From contig VTPC01090570.1 of NCBI GenBank assembly GCA_011009095.1, positions 439,479 to 503,478 of the forward strand: a DNA stretch of 64,000 nucleotides, written 5' to 3'. The position numbers were made by a program, and so were the translations under genes. Below are positions 36,640-50,036 of the stretch, piece by piece. This DNA comes from Ignelater luminosus. Its lineage: Eukaryota; Arthropoda; Insecta; Coleoptera; Elateridae. Numbering within the stretch: position 1 is the stretch's first letter; the number at the start of each line of letters is the position of its first letter. The notes beneath the pieces were generated by a model. That model had not been told where the DNA came from and did no database searches. It saw only the letters and a list, made by a program, of their open reading frames with translations.

Positions 36640-37200
36640 GGGAGGTGATACAAATATCTTGACTCTTTTTAATAAGATGGTTCACAGTCAAGTCATGATA
36701 AAATGGGCGAAGTTAACTATAAAAGAAGAAATTTTTCAGGGCAACTCTTTCTCTTCACTGTTTGTAGTAAGTTTGATTTTAATGTCAATACTATCAATGT
36801 CGACCAAAATCTCCAAACGTTCCCAGAAATCTTCTTTCTTCTGTATGAATGATTTAAATTTATTATGTGAAGTAAAGACATTTTATGCGTGCACTGCTGG
36901 AATTTAAATGTTTAGTGGAAACTACATCAAAATCTTTATGTTTTAGAAAAGTTACAAATAATTGGAAATTTTCCAAGTATGCTAGTTCTAAATACAAGCT
37001 CGGTAGCTGTTGACCGACACCATCAAAACGGTTGACAGCTGTAATCAAGTAGATTGCGAGAATTATTTAATTCGTATTTTAGTCTTCTTGATCTTCTCTT
37101 CAGTCGGTGGAAATTAGTACTGTTCCGGTAGAGAAACAACGGAAAACTTTAAGTGAGTGCACTTATTTAGGAGATTTGTTTGATTCTTACCAGGTAGCAG
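36640..37200 (+). pseudogene. Degraded non-LTR reverse transcriptase fragment
   Basis: The frame reads IKEEIFQGNSFSSLFVVSLI, then FFCMNDLNLLCEVKTFYACT. This resembles the RT palm pattern RGIFQGDSLSPLxFCLxLxPLS followed by a Y-M-D-D-L-K-L box, with the second box eroded (CMND). Downstream EKQRKTLSECTYLGDLFDSY resembles the YKYLG segment that follows the palm in LINE ORFs. Stops and missing segments make it a relic. Confidence 0.55.
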
Positions 37201-39773
37201 ACAAGTGATGATTCATTTCAATACCTGATCGAGTAGGCTAGACAAAGAGATAAACTGAAAGATATAGTATTACATATACGCAATGAATATGAGTGATCAT
37301 TTGTATAATGCGGGTGTTTCACAGAGTTATGTTTAACAGTTGAAGTGATTCGGCAAAACTTGACTCCGATCATCATTACATATTTGAAGACGGTAGAATC
37401 AATACCGTGAATGGCAAACAAAATTCAAAATATGGAGCCTGGCGATGACCAATTATGTTATGCTCAAGTGCTGTAAGACTTTAAGTTCCGTAGATGATTA
37501 AGGAGCAAAAAAAGGTCCATTTGAATACAATATGAACAATCAAAAACTAATAAGAAGCCGTAACGGAATGAATACCAAGACACCATAAGAAGAAGAATTG
37601 CTCTTGAAACGAAGAAGCAAATGACTTGGAAAATAATTGGGTTGCAAATAGTTGTGCAGAATTTCAAATAGGACAGACAACACAGAATCCTGGAGATGGC
37701 TTAAGAAAAAACAGTCTCATTTCAGTAGTTCAAGAGTAAACACAGTACAGGCATAGATAAAGAAGACTATAGTAGACTGCTATCTATGAAGACTAAAAGA
37801 AGACAAGTTAACTGCAGGAGTTTGTTTGGAAATTGCAAAAACAGTAACCTGCAGGGACCCAATGGGTCTTCAAATACACTGACTGACAAGTAACTTATAT
37901 ACAACATGAAAGGTGGTAGTAGTCTTCTTCGTCTGCGAGATACTATTCTTGATAGCGAGACAATCACAAACTTGTAAAAAGTATGAGACTTTTTTACTTT
38001 TGAATTTATTTTTGCAGTCTGATGATTATCATTGTTGTTGCTTTTCTTCAGTCGGGAGTGGTTGAGTTATTGGCGAGGTAACGCAATCAATATAGAGTGT
38101 TGCATATTGATGGCGGCGATGAAGAACGGCTGGGTGGATAGATGCGTGGTGAAGTTGTGTGAAGGAGGAGTTGGCTATCTGGATGATTGATGTGGTGGCG
38201 ATATTAGTGGTATGTTGTCCGCAGGCGATTTTGAAGTGACTTCAGTGGCTACAACCGCACTAACTTGAGATTACCAACCTCTACGTTCTAATTGCAGAGC
38301 CGTCATCTTATCATTGATCCGCATAAATCTGAAATTAGAGATACAGTTTGAAAATGTTAGTTTTTGGAGTGTTGTTATTTAAAGGTATAAAAGATTTCGA
38401 TCAAATTATAAAAATGAAAACCGAACATCTTATACATATAAAGAAATTTAACGAGGTATTATTTACTTGTTTTATTTTGTCACAAGATTTTGATTGAACA
38501 ACTGAGCTAGAAGTGAACCAGGAAATTAAAAAAATTCAGTAGAACCAGCTGGAAACAATCTCCTACTAGAAAATCTCTTTATAACGTTATCAAGCTTCAT
38601 TGTCTCTTTTTGTACTTTGTTCTAATAATAGAGCAAATTCATTTTTATGAAGACTTCCCAGAATCGTTTTTTTCTAAACTCTGTCTCTTGATGGCCGTTG
38701 TGTCCTGATCTAGTCATCCGTTGGATCGCTGTGGTGATTCTTCAGAACGAATCTGAGCCTTTTCAGTTTAAGACAAGCGAGTTCTAATTTTACTCTCTTA
38801 CTTTCAGTAATGGTTTCTAAGACATCTCGCTAATAAAAACCAAATTCAAAAACTTTAATTCTTACCATTTCCTATACTATTCATCTGATGTAAGGACATA
38901 CAGTATATTATCTAGGAGTTATTTCTAAAATTAGGCTACTCTTATAGTAGGTATTTTGCTTTTGTTACTTTTGCATTGCTTCTCATTAAATTATAATGTT
39001 TGCTCATATTATTTTTAGTTATTCGTAAATAATCTCATTCAAATAAAAATGCTTATATTGATTTACTATTAGCATACACATACTGAGCACAAATTTATAT
39101 TTTCCCAAAAACTACCTTATAAGTTGAATTTTAATAAAGTATTGAATTCTACAAGTGGGTGCAAGCGTAGGTATCCTTCAGAAGTGGTTCTGAATAAAAA
39201 ATTAATGCAGTGGAAGTATCAAATGTACATTTAGTTTTGTAACTAGATCTTCTATTCGTTATAATACAAACGTTTTTTCTTTGTTAGTCAAGAATATTTT
39301 TTACCAGAAAAACATTTTGCTGAGATTTCATAAAATTAAATTATTTCTAAAGATACATAAGAATTCGGTTATGTGACCTTTTTCTATTCTATTTAAAAAA
39401 CTACGTATCTATTAAATTTATATTACCTCTACATACTTATTTTAGTTTCTAAATATAATAGTCCATAACATATGATTATTGCTCTAAAAAATTACATCTG
39501 ATTAACTTTTGCAAATTTGATATACATTGTGTCCAAAATTCAAGGTTCATAGTTGGTATTCTGGAAATGTTAAGAAAATAGAGAATTGCGCCTTAACGGA
39601 ACACTTTCGGATAGAGGTAAGTTTGGTTAAATCGTCTTATTTTGGTCTGAGAAATATGTGGTAGGGCATTGTACAGACCTTTTAGGGACACCCTGTATAG
39701 TCCTATCATTTTATTTATTGAAATTTCTCAATAGGCAATACAAAAATGAAGTTAGCTACGCTTGAGAAAATCT

Positions 39774-39983
39774 GTTCTTTCTCCTTTTGAACCTCTGTCC
39801 CTATCTTTCTTTCTCTATGTTTCTTATTTTTTTCTTGCGTCTTTTCTTTCTTTCTCAACTTCTTTCTTCTTCACATCTGTTCTTACTATTCCTATTTATT
39901 TTCTTTGGGAAATCCATTCTATATCTTTCTGTCTTTTCTTTCTTCTTCTTCTTACCTTTTCTTTTTACGTCTGCTTCTACATA
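39774..39983. repeat. Pyrimidine-rich tract
   Basis: About 200 bases that are overwhelmingly C/T on the plus strand (TTTCTTTCTTTCTC, TTCTTCTTCTTACC). Overlapping open frames here reflect composition, not genes. Confidence 0.85.
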
Positions 39984-40248
39984 ACTTACTTGAGCATAAA
40001 TTGATACAGAACGGACATAGTACATCCTCATTAAAAATAAATTTTTCGCAGGCACTTTTGGAGGTTCTCCCTTCAAACTCTTAACAGGCCGCTCCTCTGA
40101 TTAACCAAATCAAGCAAACCTTTTTATAACTAGACTCAGGGGAGGGCAACAAAGTTCATTGTAGGCAAGATCGACACTTCACGGGCCAAAAGCAAAAATC
40201 TTAAAACAAATATGTATCAGTGAACTAGTTATTAGGAGCTTTAGAGTT

Positions 40249-40381
40249 GAGCTAAACTGCTACTTTTCGTAACACAGGCGATTACTCTTAAATGTAGTCA
40301 ACTCTGGAACTTGTCAAAGTACTGATTAAAGCGGAATCACCCGTGATTTTTCATTGTGACCGAAAAGCAGCAGTTTAGCTC
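40249..40381. mobile_element. MITE with 21-bp inverted ends
   Basis: Ends GAGCTAAACTGCTACTTTTC (40249) and GAAAAGCAGCAGTTTAGCTC (to 40381) are inverted partners with one mismatch. Inner GCGATTACTC / GCGGAATCAC blocks are weakly symmetric too. Length of 133 bp and no coding content fit a MITE. Confidence 0.7.
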
Positions 40382-40865
40382 ATCTTTGAAGAGCATAGGA
40401 AGTAGCTCAAATTCCAAACGATTTTCTACATTTATTGAAATAAAATACAAGTAAGCGAAGGTAAAGCAATCAACAAAAACACTTATAGTACTTGAGTCAG
40501 ATAATCTTGCAGGATTGTCACTATGAGACCACAAGAATTGGTCTGGTTAAACGCGCTAGCATTTTTATATCATTCCAACCTTTTTTAATCATTGGCTTTA
40601 TTGATTTGGTTCCTTTATAAAATGATTTTAAATATTAAAACCTTATTGTATTTAGAAATTCAGTCTTTATTAATTTCTATTAAAATTGCTTTTTAGGATG
40701 TCGTACCCAGACGATCTATTGCTTACAGTGGAACGGGGATATCTTGTTTTATCTTTCAAAATAATTTTTCCGTGTTAACCAATTAGGGGTGTATAACTTT
40801 TGGTCTGTTTAATAAGAACTATGCCTCATTAAGCCGAGGTCAGCGGTATCGTATTGTTTATTTAA

Positions 40866-41600
40866 GTGTGCGTGGGTGGTATTCACTCACTCGTTTATCG
40901 AGCAATTCTCAGAACCAGTCCGGAGCAACTTTCTGAACAATGGTTACAACAAACGAGACATAAACAGGATCTTCAAGTAACGCTTCCTTCTCCAAGAGAT
41001 GGTGTTCGGAACACAACTGCATTCATCTCCACTGCTTTCTTACTATATATTCATAAGGTGACAGATCGCATAGGGAAAACGCTCCAGAAACATAGAATCA
41101 AAACCGTCTTCAAGTCCATCAACAAAATCTCACAACTCCTACCTTCTAACGATAAACAATATACATCGGAGAAACTGATCGCTCGATAAACAAACGCATT
41201 ACTGAACATAAGCTGTGTATAAGGTCAGATCACATATCTACATCTGCTGTTGACGAACATCAACACAAGAGATATTGATAGATAGATAAGATATTGTTTG
41301 AAGATACGCTTATTCTTTCTAAATCATCTTTCTATTACATGAGAAAGATCAGAGAAGCAATAGAAATCCACAAACATCCCAATAAACATCAATCGCGATG
41401 CAGAATATCTACTTCCCGCCATTTGGAAGTCATTTTGCGTGACGAATCTGATTATCGTTACAGTCGATTAACTCTCCACTTTCTCCATTCTCCAAAAGAG
41501 TCTCGCCTCTAGGGTGACTAAAACGTCAAGTTACCGTGCTTTTCTTTAGTCGACTGAAGAACCTCCTTATGGAAGTGAGCGAAACGTTGAATGTATAGTA
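40866..41600 (+). pseudogene. Penelope-like element relic: RT C-terminus and GIY-YIG endonuclease remnant
   Basis: Fragments in order: STAFLLYIHKVTDRIGKTLQ, KHRIKTVFKSINKISQLLPS, then after a stop NKRITEHKLCIRSDHISTSA with DEHQHK, then REAIEIHKHPN. This matches the tail of Penelope-like ORFs: the TDxIxRILxKxxIKTxFxPxxKI(R/G) segment, the GIY-YIG nuclease (KxRxxEH, SAxAEH) and the terminal REAIEIxKHP motif. The GIY-YIG core itself and the CCHH knuckle are missing. Frameshifts are present. Downstream (41551-41590) lies CTGAAGA...GCGAAACGTT, resembling the CUGANGA and GAAA core boxes of the hammerhead motifs associated with these elements. Confidence 0.75.
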
Positions 41601-41913
41601 CAATCCGACAACGACACGGTCTAATCCTAAAAGACGTCGATTTACCAATAAACTATGTAGGTTATTTGAATGATTGACAGTGCCAGTAGGCTGTAGAGGC
41701 GATAAGCTTCCCTTCAAGGCCGTCTCTCTGTTTATTGTATTTTTATCTATCGTTCATAGCGTGTTAAACAAATGTTTGTTGTTTCATAACAATTTCTGTA
41801 TAAAACGAGTTGTAGTCATAAAGGCTTTAAATAATAAAAGTTCAATATCTCAAATTACATTAATTGTAGATTGCCGTAAACTCGCTCAACAGAAACAGCT
41901 GACTAGACCGTAA

Positions 41914-44900
41914 AGATCATTGTTATATTTAAGATTTACAAGCATTTAGCAGTAAAAGAGAGATTTAATTTACCGTGTATCTCTTACGAGCATCCTACCA
42001 TCTTAAGCTTTCTGAAGTCTGTATAGCTGGTTTATGACGGCGATCTGTTATTTGAACAGTCTTTATCGCCATTGATTTGACATATTTCCTAATTTTGATT
42101 ATCGAGAGTAAGTTGTCAACTAAACTAAAATCGACGAACCAATGCAGTGATCACGTGAAAATCACATGGACAGTATACGCTAGTACCCATCTGAGTCGAC
42201 GTCCAATTTACACTAGCAAATTTGAATAAAGTACCCGCCAAATTTAAAATTAGTAGTGTTTAGGTATTTACGTTAAAGTCTATAATCCAAAAACAGAATT
42301 TACAAATAAAATAAACACGAGAAGTAAAACGGAAACACGGAGGTTTTAGGTTACGTTGGTTTCTGTATATATCGGTATATAATAATGCAGTGTTTGGTGA
42401 TGTTCACACTTCCGTGTGTGAAACCGGCTTCAAGTACGTGTTTTCCAGCCAATTGAAAAAGAGCTTGCATTGATCACGCACTTTTATTACTGCATTGGTT
42501 CGCCGATTTTAGTATAGCTTTACTGCCGAATCCACCCGTCTCCGACCCTACGAGCTGGCCAAGTGGCATATTAGTTGTATGTTGGCGGTAAGTTATCGCA
42601 TCTGGGTCGCTAAATCCCGTTTTTCCCATAATGACCTTTGCGCCATTTATGTTTATATATTATTTGAATGTTTTGTAAAGATTACATTACATAAATAATC
42701 GTATGCTGGCACATGGATATCCGTGTTTTAGTGTGTTCTAAGCATAGGCTAGGTTACAAACGTGACCTTCGCATATACTTATTAAATATGTGTTTAATGC
42801 AGCAAAATATTATAACCATAATATAAATCTAACAAAATCTATAAGAAGCAACAATGTGCAGTGACCGCCAAAAAGTTGGCACCAAATGAGAAAAATTTTT
42901 ATTTTTGATTTTTTTGAAAATCCTTTTATGCCAATAATTTGTGCATGTTCAAAAACCAAAACAAACGACTCCTATCTTCCAAGTCATTTTCCGTTTAGCA
43001 GAAAATTATTGGGAGCAGAATAATCCATGGCTACTTTATTATAAATTTGGATCAAAATTAGGGATACTTGTCTTTTTATTTTAAGATATTACGTACTGGT
43101 AATGCGCTATGTAACAACAAATTTACATACATTTTTGCTAGTTTCTTATATCTAATGATGAAAAGGTCTTGCACCAAAAACCTTCAAAATCAGGATACAT
43201 TGTCTTGCAAGCTCGAGAAGCAATAATGTTAATTCAGATAATTTCTAAAAATAAAAATCAATAATCTAACTATCCACAAAAGCTACATGATCAAAATAAA
43301 TTCACATGCCCAAATTATACGAGAACTGCCAGACCTTAACATTTTATCTTTCAAAATTTGAAAAAATTATTTATTTTTTTATACCAGGCGTCTCAGCTGA
43401 TGATGGTCTTTCTTTAAATTTCACCAGAAACATTGATACTTTTCAAAACATTGACGATTTTCAATTTTGGTCATTTCAAAAGATGCCAGGTTAGGTTAAG
43501 TAGCTTGTGTTTGGTTTTAGGGCATGCACAAATTATTGGCCCAAAAAGATTTACAAAAAAAAACAAAGATCAATAAATACCGAGTTAGACTTGATAGATT
43601 TTTTTCTATTACTTATTTATTATAAAAGACAACTAGTTTTCTTGTCTCGGTTTTTTTCACACGTACTTCTACCTAGAATATTTAGATCCTTTTCCTGGTT
43701 TTGTTCTCAATTTATATTTTTATTTGAGATTTGATTCCGATATTTCTTAATATTGGCATGGTCTTGTTTTTGATTCTTTGATGATTGAACAGTGAAGTAA
43801 CAAAGTAAGTTTCTTCAACTGACCTTACAAGGGTATAAGCTGTAAAGAGCAGTTTTGATTCCAATTAAGCTACTGTTATTGGTTTAGGTGAAGCTACTTT
43901 TGGTCTTTTCGTTATATCTCTACTTATTTTATTTTTTGTTATTATTAAATCCTGAAAGACATAATTTTTTAATAATCGTTGAGTTCAATGATTTTCAATT
44001 ATTGCACCTGGGAGTTCTGGAAAGGCCAAAAAAGGCAGGTAGCCCTTTTTGTTGAGGGAACTCATAGTTTTGTACAGAGTTGTAATAACTGGATTTCAGT
44101 GAGCATAGAATACGTTGAAAAATAAAAACCATCTCAAAATATTTTGATTGATGGTTTGCTATCTACTGTTGTGTAACTGTTGATAGTGGCATGCTAGATT
44201 ACTTTACCGGTGTTTACTATCTTACTTTGTTATTCTATTGCTTGTATAATATTTGTATAACCGGATAATTAGCTACTGATATAAGAATTATTATGTGAAT
44301 CTCACTAAAAACAAAACAAAATCAAGAGTAAACGCTACGAAAATATTTCTGTAACCTTGTAGGCATACTATTACTCCATAAGTGGAAGCGGTAAGTTTTA
44401 ATATTCTGTATGAGAGTCTGCATTAACTAACATCAAAAAATTAAATCAGAATCTGTAACATTATATTGAGACAAGTTTATCATGAAAGCTAATAATAATG
44501 ATAATTAAATACAGTATATAAAGCAAAGTAAGTGCATTTATTTGATCGTAAACAATTAAATACAAAGTATGGAGTGCTAGATGTTAATTTTGTCTTTAAA
44601 TATTCCAAATGATATTTTTTGACAAACGGCGATGCTTTCTTGTTTGTCTGACAAGTGAAACGTAAAAAAGACATATGGCGCATAAAGTCCCGTGTGTTTG
44701 TGTATCGTTTCAAAAAGAAACACGATATAATGAGCTCCAGCGAGTACAGTAGGTATAATGTCTGATATTTTTCTATTATTAGCACCGACACTGCTCAGAT
44801 TTTCGTGAATCGCTAATAAGAAACATTCGACGTCTTACGGTGGTGCAACAGGAAGCACCTGCGCCGTTACATGTAGTAATATACGATAGACGCGTGCGAC

Positions 44901-45495
44901 GTTTCCGGTAGCCATATCTCATCGACCTCCTGAAGGTGTTATTTTAGTTTACCTTTCCACTTCTTTAAATTTTTTTCCACTTTTTAAAAGTATTTTAATA
45001 ACACAAGATCTGGAACAATCCTAGAAACCTTAAAAATCCGCCCTGAAAGTTTATTTCACCATTTCAAGATTTATTTACCTAATACTGTTTTGATGTGTGC
45101 TGCAATTTAATGTAAATTTAATAAATTGTTAATTCAACTGTAGGTCTAGTGTGGGTATATATCTATTGTCACCCATTAATTTTAACATCATGTTACAATG
45201 TCTTCCGGATGCGAAGGTCGAAGAAGAATTCGTGAATCATACTCATCCATGTATGGGTGTCCCGTACTGAACGGGACAGATAAAACAATTATAAACATTT
45301 CTTTAACATTTTTATCTAAGTTGTCGAACTAAATATTAATAAGGACTATAGGGGGTCTCATAAGCGAATGAAAAAATGTAATTGTAGTTTTATTTGAAAT
45401 TATAATTTATTTTAGTTGTCACAATATATTTACAAATGTAAAGCAAAAAAAACTCACTTCAACTTTTAGAACAAAAAATTCTTTAGTATTTATTT
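41914..45495. other. Gene-poor stretch
   Basis: No gene is supported. At 45258-45278 TGTCCCGTACTGAACGGGACA forms a perfect 8-bp-arm hairpin, possibly two fused ends of the CAGGGTGTCCCG-type repeats. Confidence 0.35.
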
Positions 45496-45519
45496 CATTA
45501 TTATTATTATTATTATTAT
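45496..45519. repeat. TTA microsatellite
   Basis: About eight tandem TTA triplets. Confidence 0.9.
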
Positions 45520-48500
45520 GTTTGGGTTTTAAAGCTTTTCTAAAAAATATTTAGACAAACAAAATTAATGAAATATTTTACAATACGTAATTGTTTTCAG
45601 TTGTATAAATTATTACAAACGTTTCTCTCTCATAAAATGAAAACATTGTGGTTGTAATTGTTTTTGTTGCAAAATTCAGCCATTTAATTTCGTTTTCGTA
45701 CATATTTTGTGTACTAAGAATCTGTTTTGTTTTAGTATATAGTCGGAATACCAGTAGTACATACCTAATAAAAGTTTGTTTTGTTTTGTCTTTTTTTGAA
45801 TTGCTTCTGCTAGCAACCACATTCAAAATAGATGCTGGGCTTTCTGACAGGGACTGAACAACGTATTTAGAAAATTATCTTGGTTTCACGCTTCACTTTT
45901 ACTCTCATCGGGTTTGAAAATAAGAAGACAAAACAGTAGCTCAGTTCTTCTCAATACACTATTCTTTCGTTCGTATGAGAAGACAGTTTAGCGCTCTGAG
46001 CCACTTCTGCACTGAATGCTTATAAAATATCATTTGTTTCTGTGTTCATAATCAAATCAATGCCTCTGTTTGTTCTTAACACGTAAGTTTGGATTTTGCT
46101 AGTAAATTGCAAAATTACTTGACAAGTTTCTAATTTATAGATTGTAATTTATGGTTGTTGTCTACTAGCAACCAGTAACCGTTCTCTTTTTCTCCTTCAA
46201 ATTTGCCTAATTCTTCTCTCAGTGCCTCTCTTATCTTATTTTCAATTGATTCGCTTTCTGATGTTATTCCCACATTATCCAAAATCTATCTACAATTTTT
46301 TTCTTTTTTTGTTTGCCTTCTGGTTTCTTGATTATTGCCATATCTCATTCCTTGCAAAACGTTAAGGAATGACCTTTTAGTATGTTATTTGTGAGAAATC
46401 GAATTCAATAACTGAGTCCGATCTAGGGACACGATACCAACTCTGCAAGATCCCGACTTTATAATAGCCGCTATATATCTTCTTTATTGCTCAGGCACAG
46501 TCCAATGAACTAACTTTTTTGTAGGCAGAATCCTCTCTTCCACTGAAGAAGGGTACTTCATCAAGCCTTTTTCAAAAATATGCAAAATCTAGCGTAGTCG
46601 CATCATTAGAGGCTCCAACAAAACTGAAACAGCTGATTCAGTTCTGTTTACTATCCTTCTTGGTAAGTATTGTTGACTATCCTGGGTCGTTGTTCAGATT
46701 AGTTTAATCATGGTCCGTGTTGATAATGTTACTGGGAAGCATTTCATCAATACTTCTATCTAGATTATCAAAAAAGTTATTTTAATATCAGGAAAAAATT
46801 TTTCGTACATCATCGGCAAAGTCTTTCTGTAAGTTCGATTTTATGGTGCTTTAAATTTTGATATCATCATCCTTTTTATTACACTTTAAAGTCTAGCTCT
46901 ATGGAATAATCCCATTTCGTACAGACCTCCTCTTAACCTGAAAGAGCAGTCTGTTTCCCCACTTCCTAAATTTTTCCATTTTTTTTAATAACTTTGAAGC
47001 ACTGAATATGAGATTGAAAGACTCCTTGATCCCGATCAAAGTTAAGGTTATTATTATGACATTAATACTTTGTGACAAACAGACACCCTTAAATAATAAC
47101 ATAACTTTAAGGCCTATTCTGTAAAACATTCGCTAAAATTATAATATTAGATGACCATTAAATGTCAGAATAAAAATTTTAATTTGTGGCAACAAAATTT
47201 ATATTATAGATGATGCATTTTCCACAAACATAGAGTGCTTTTAGAAACTAGGTACGATGACACACTAATAACTAGCAGAAGATTAAAGTTGTACTTGCAC
47301 TTTCTACCCTGTTCATCCTAATTAATCCAATCATTCTATTTTATGGCATGTTTTGGTGTCCGTATTGTTAGTTGATAGATTATTATCCACCATTATTGGG
47401 CTGGTCTGGCTACAGGCTGTTTGGTTTTTTCTCTCGTCTGTTTTTTTCCAACCACACATGATCCTATGAATCATGCTATTTTGCATAAAACTCGAATTTA
47501 TCGTAGTGGCATATTTTTGATACGTCAGAATCCATATCAGTCTCATATTTTTTTTATCCAGCTGTAGAAACAAACTAAAACCATTAATGATTCAGAAGAA
47601 TTATCTAAGAGCAATTCACTCCTTTAATGTGTGTTTCCGTATCAAAAGGCAAGGCAAACAACTTGTTTTTTTACGTTTCCCTCTGTAAGGATATCAGAAA
47701 CATGCCACGACGAATCATCTTGAATTTGCTTATCCTTATGTTGCGTTACTTATGTCACATTAACTGTTAGCTGTTACGTTAGTATCTATCTAACACTTTA
47801 TGGTTTTTGGAACTTTAAACTATTTGTGTAAGAGTTTGTATATAGCTTCCAACTTGACATCCAAAACGTTTTTGGCCAATCTATACATAGAGCACGGTTC
47901 GTTCTTCAATACCGAGCAACGGCAACAAGATTATTTTAGTCAGAGCTTGGTTTATCTAGTGTCAGAACAAATTCAAAAAGCAAATATGTATAGAAAAGAC
48001 CATAAGAACTAAAGAATTTAATATGCAACATACCTGTTGCTTGGTATCTAAATAAACGTGTTTATCATTCATGATGTTCAAATAATATGAACCATCGGCG
48101 ACAAAATATAATCTATACGCTTATATTTTGAAGAAAAAGTCTTGAAGACTTAGTTTAAAGTTTCGACAAATTGTTTTATGAAACCCAATTTAATGTACCA
48201 TTGTATCAACGTCTCTTGACGTTGTTTTTCTACATATGTAGTGCTCATAGGTGTCCATGTTCATCAGATATGATCTCTCAGCCGTACTCATAATATCTCA
48301 AGGCATGAAGCAAGGTCTTGATGGTGTTGTAGTCTTCTTTGAGGCGCACCAATTTAGCCCTGTAAAGAGACAGGTATTTGCTCCTTTACGAAACAGCACT
48401 GTTTTGGAGCTCTTGAATGCGGTGTCAATGTCAACAAGCTGGCCACATTACGGCAGAAGCAGAGTCCAGGCATAGACGTCAAAAGACTTGGTGAAACGAT

Positions 48501-50036
48501 CAAGTCGTTGAAGTCTCTTTGGTTGGGGTAGTCTGAGTCTTTTTTTTCTCAGCTGCACCTTTGATATTTTAGTCTGAATTTACAGTACATTGTCTTCCTC
48601 GCTCTGTGACTTGCTGCTGTCTCTCTCTCTCTTGAGGTGTGAGTACACCAGGGGCTCAGAGTAGTGTGACACCAAGCCGGTGGATGAAGAAAGGATCCAA
48701 AGTTTGAATACGTAATAGTAGGTGTCTTCCTATCCGTCCGACGTTTGGAAGACTTCACCATGCAAAAGAACAAATAAAACTGTGATAAAGAAAAAAAAGA
48801 CAGAACAATAAAAAAGAAAATATTTCCTTTGAAAAAAGTTGAAATAAACGGAATAAAAGTTCCTGTACAAGAAGTGACCTTGAGCAATAATTTCTTTCTA
48901 GAAAAATCACATAAAAAAATTTGAAAAATGAATTTGTGTTCAATATATGAAACACTTTTCATGGCTAATATGCTTCATCAAAAATTAAATTAATCCAAAC
49001 AAAATTTTCTGGGAAAATTACTGTTTTTCTTCAAAATTGATAAAATAATAAACGCAAAGCAGAAACATATTTAGAATACTTTATTAATATGTAATTTGAT
49101 GTCTAAGAATTTTCTAAAATTATCAACATTAAGAGTTCGTTTGCACTCTTGTAATTTTCTATGTCGGAAAATATCTACCTCAGAAAGCGCATGACAGATT
49201 TAAACTTTGTTGGAAAGATATCATAATTAATTTAAAAAAACTAAATACGTTTGAAAGATATAAAGGAAATAGAAATACCTCGAACATTTATTAGTTTCAG
49301 AGACTTATACTCCCAATAAATTTCATGCTTCACATATCTGGTTAGGACATTTACATTTAGTACCACACGCAGTTTTCAAACTAAACTACATAAAACCTAC
49401 GCATTTCCTCAGAAATGAGTGTTTTATAGAGGAAATACGAAAATTATGAAGTGTAAACTATCAACGAATATCAATATCTAATGTTCACCAAAGAGCTATA
49501 TTTAAGGTATCAAAGATTGGTGGTGAAAAGACTAATTTAGTCTCGAAAGAAGAAAACAAAAATTGTTTTGACATTTACGTGCTAAAAGATCCGAAATAGT
49601 GAAATTTTGACGGATACAGTATGTAGAAATATTGTTACAAATTCTAGATTTAATAACATCCCTATTTATCGCTAAGTAAATTCTTAGAAAATGATGAGTA
49701 AACTTCACCTGACAAACCATCTATGTTAGATGCAGCTTTATATAGTTTCATTAAGTTAATGTGTAAATAGAATTGTGAATTACTGCTTGCTTGAGCAAAG
49801 GTCTTAAGTTAAGAATATGCGCATTAAAGTAACAACACTGAAATACAAATTAGTTTACCCGGACGTGTTTTAACGATACTAACTCGTATTCGAACCTAAA
49901 TAGTTTGTCTTGATGATTCTCAAGTTGATTCTGTCTATTAAATATGTAATCGATCAGTCTGATATATATGCAGAATTTGCTGCATTTTATCATGTAACAA
50001 TTAAAGAATCCTATCTTCTGCACATGTACCATCAAT
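45520..50036. other. Gene-poor stretch
   Basis: I found no exon, RNA gene or clear element. Several open frames of 60-140 codons lack recognisable motifs and skewed codon use. Confidence 0.35.

Noticed and set aside
39762..40076. Three overlapping Ser/Phe/Leu-rich or Lys-rich frames
   Set aside because: All are products of the pyrimidine tract composition.
48549..48962. 137-codon minus-strand frame
   Set aside because: Low-complexity Phe/Ser-rich, no recognisable motif, no splice or promoter context.
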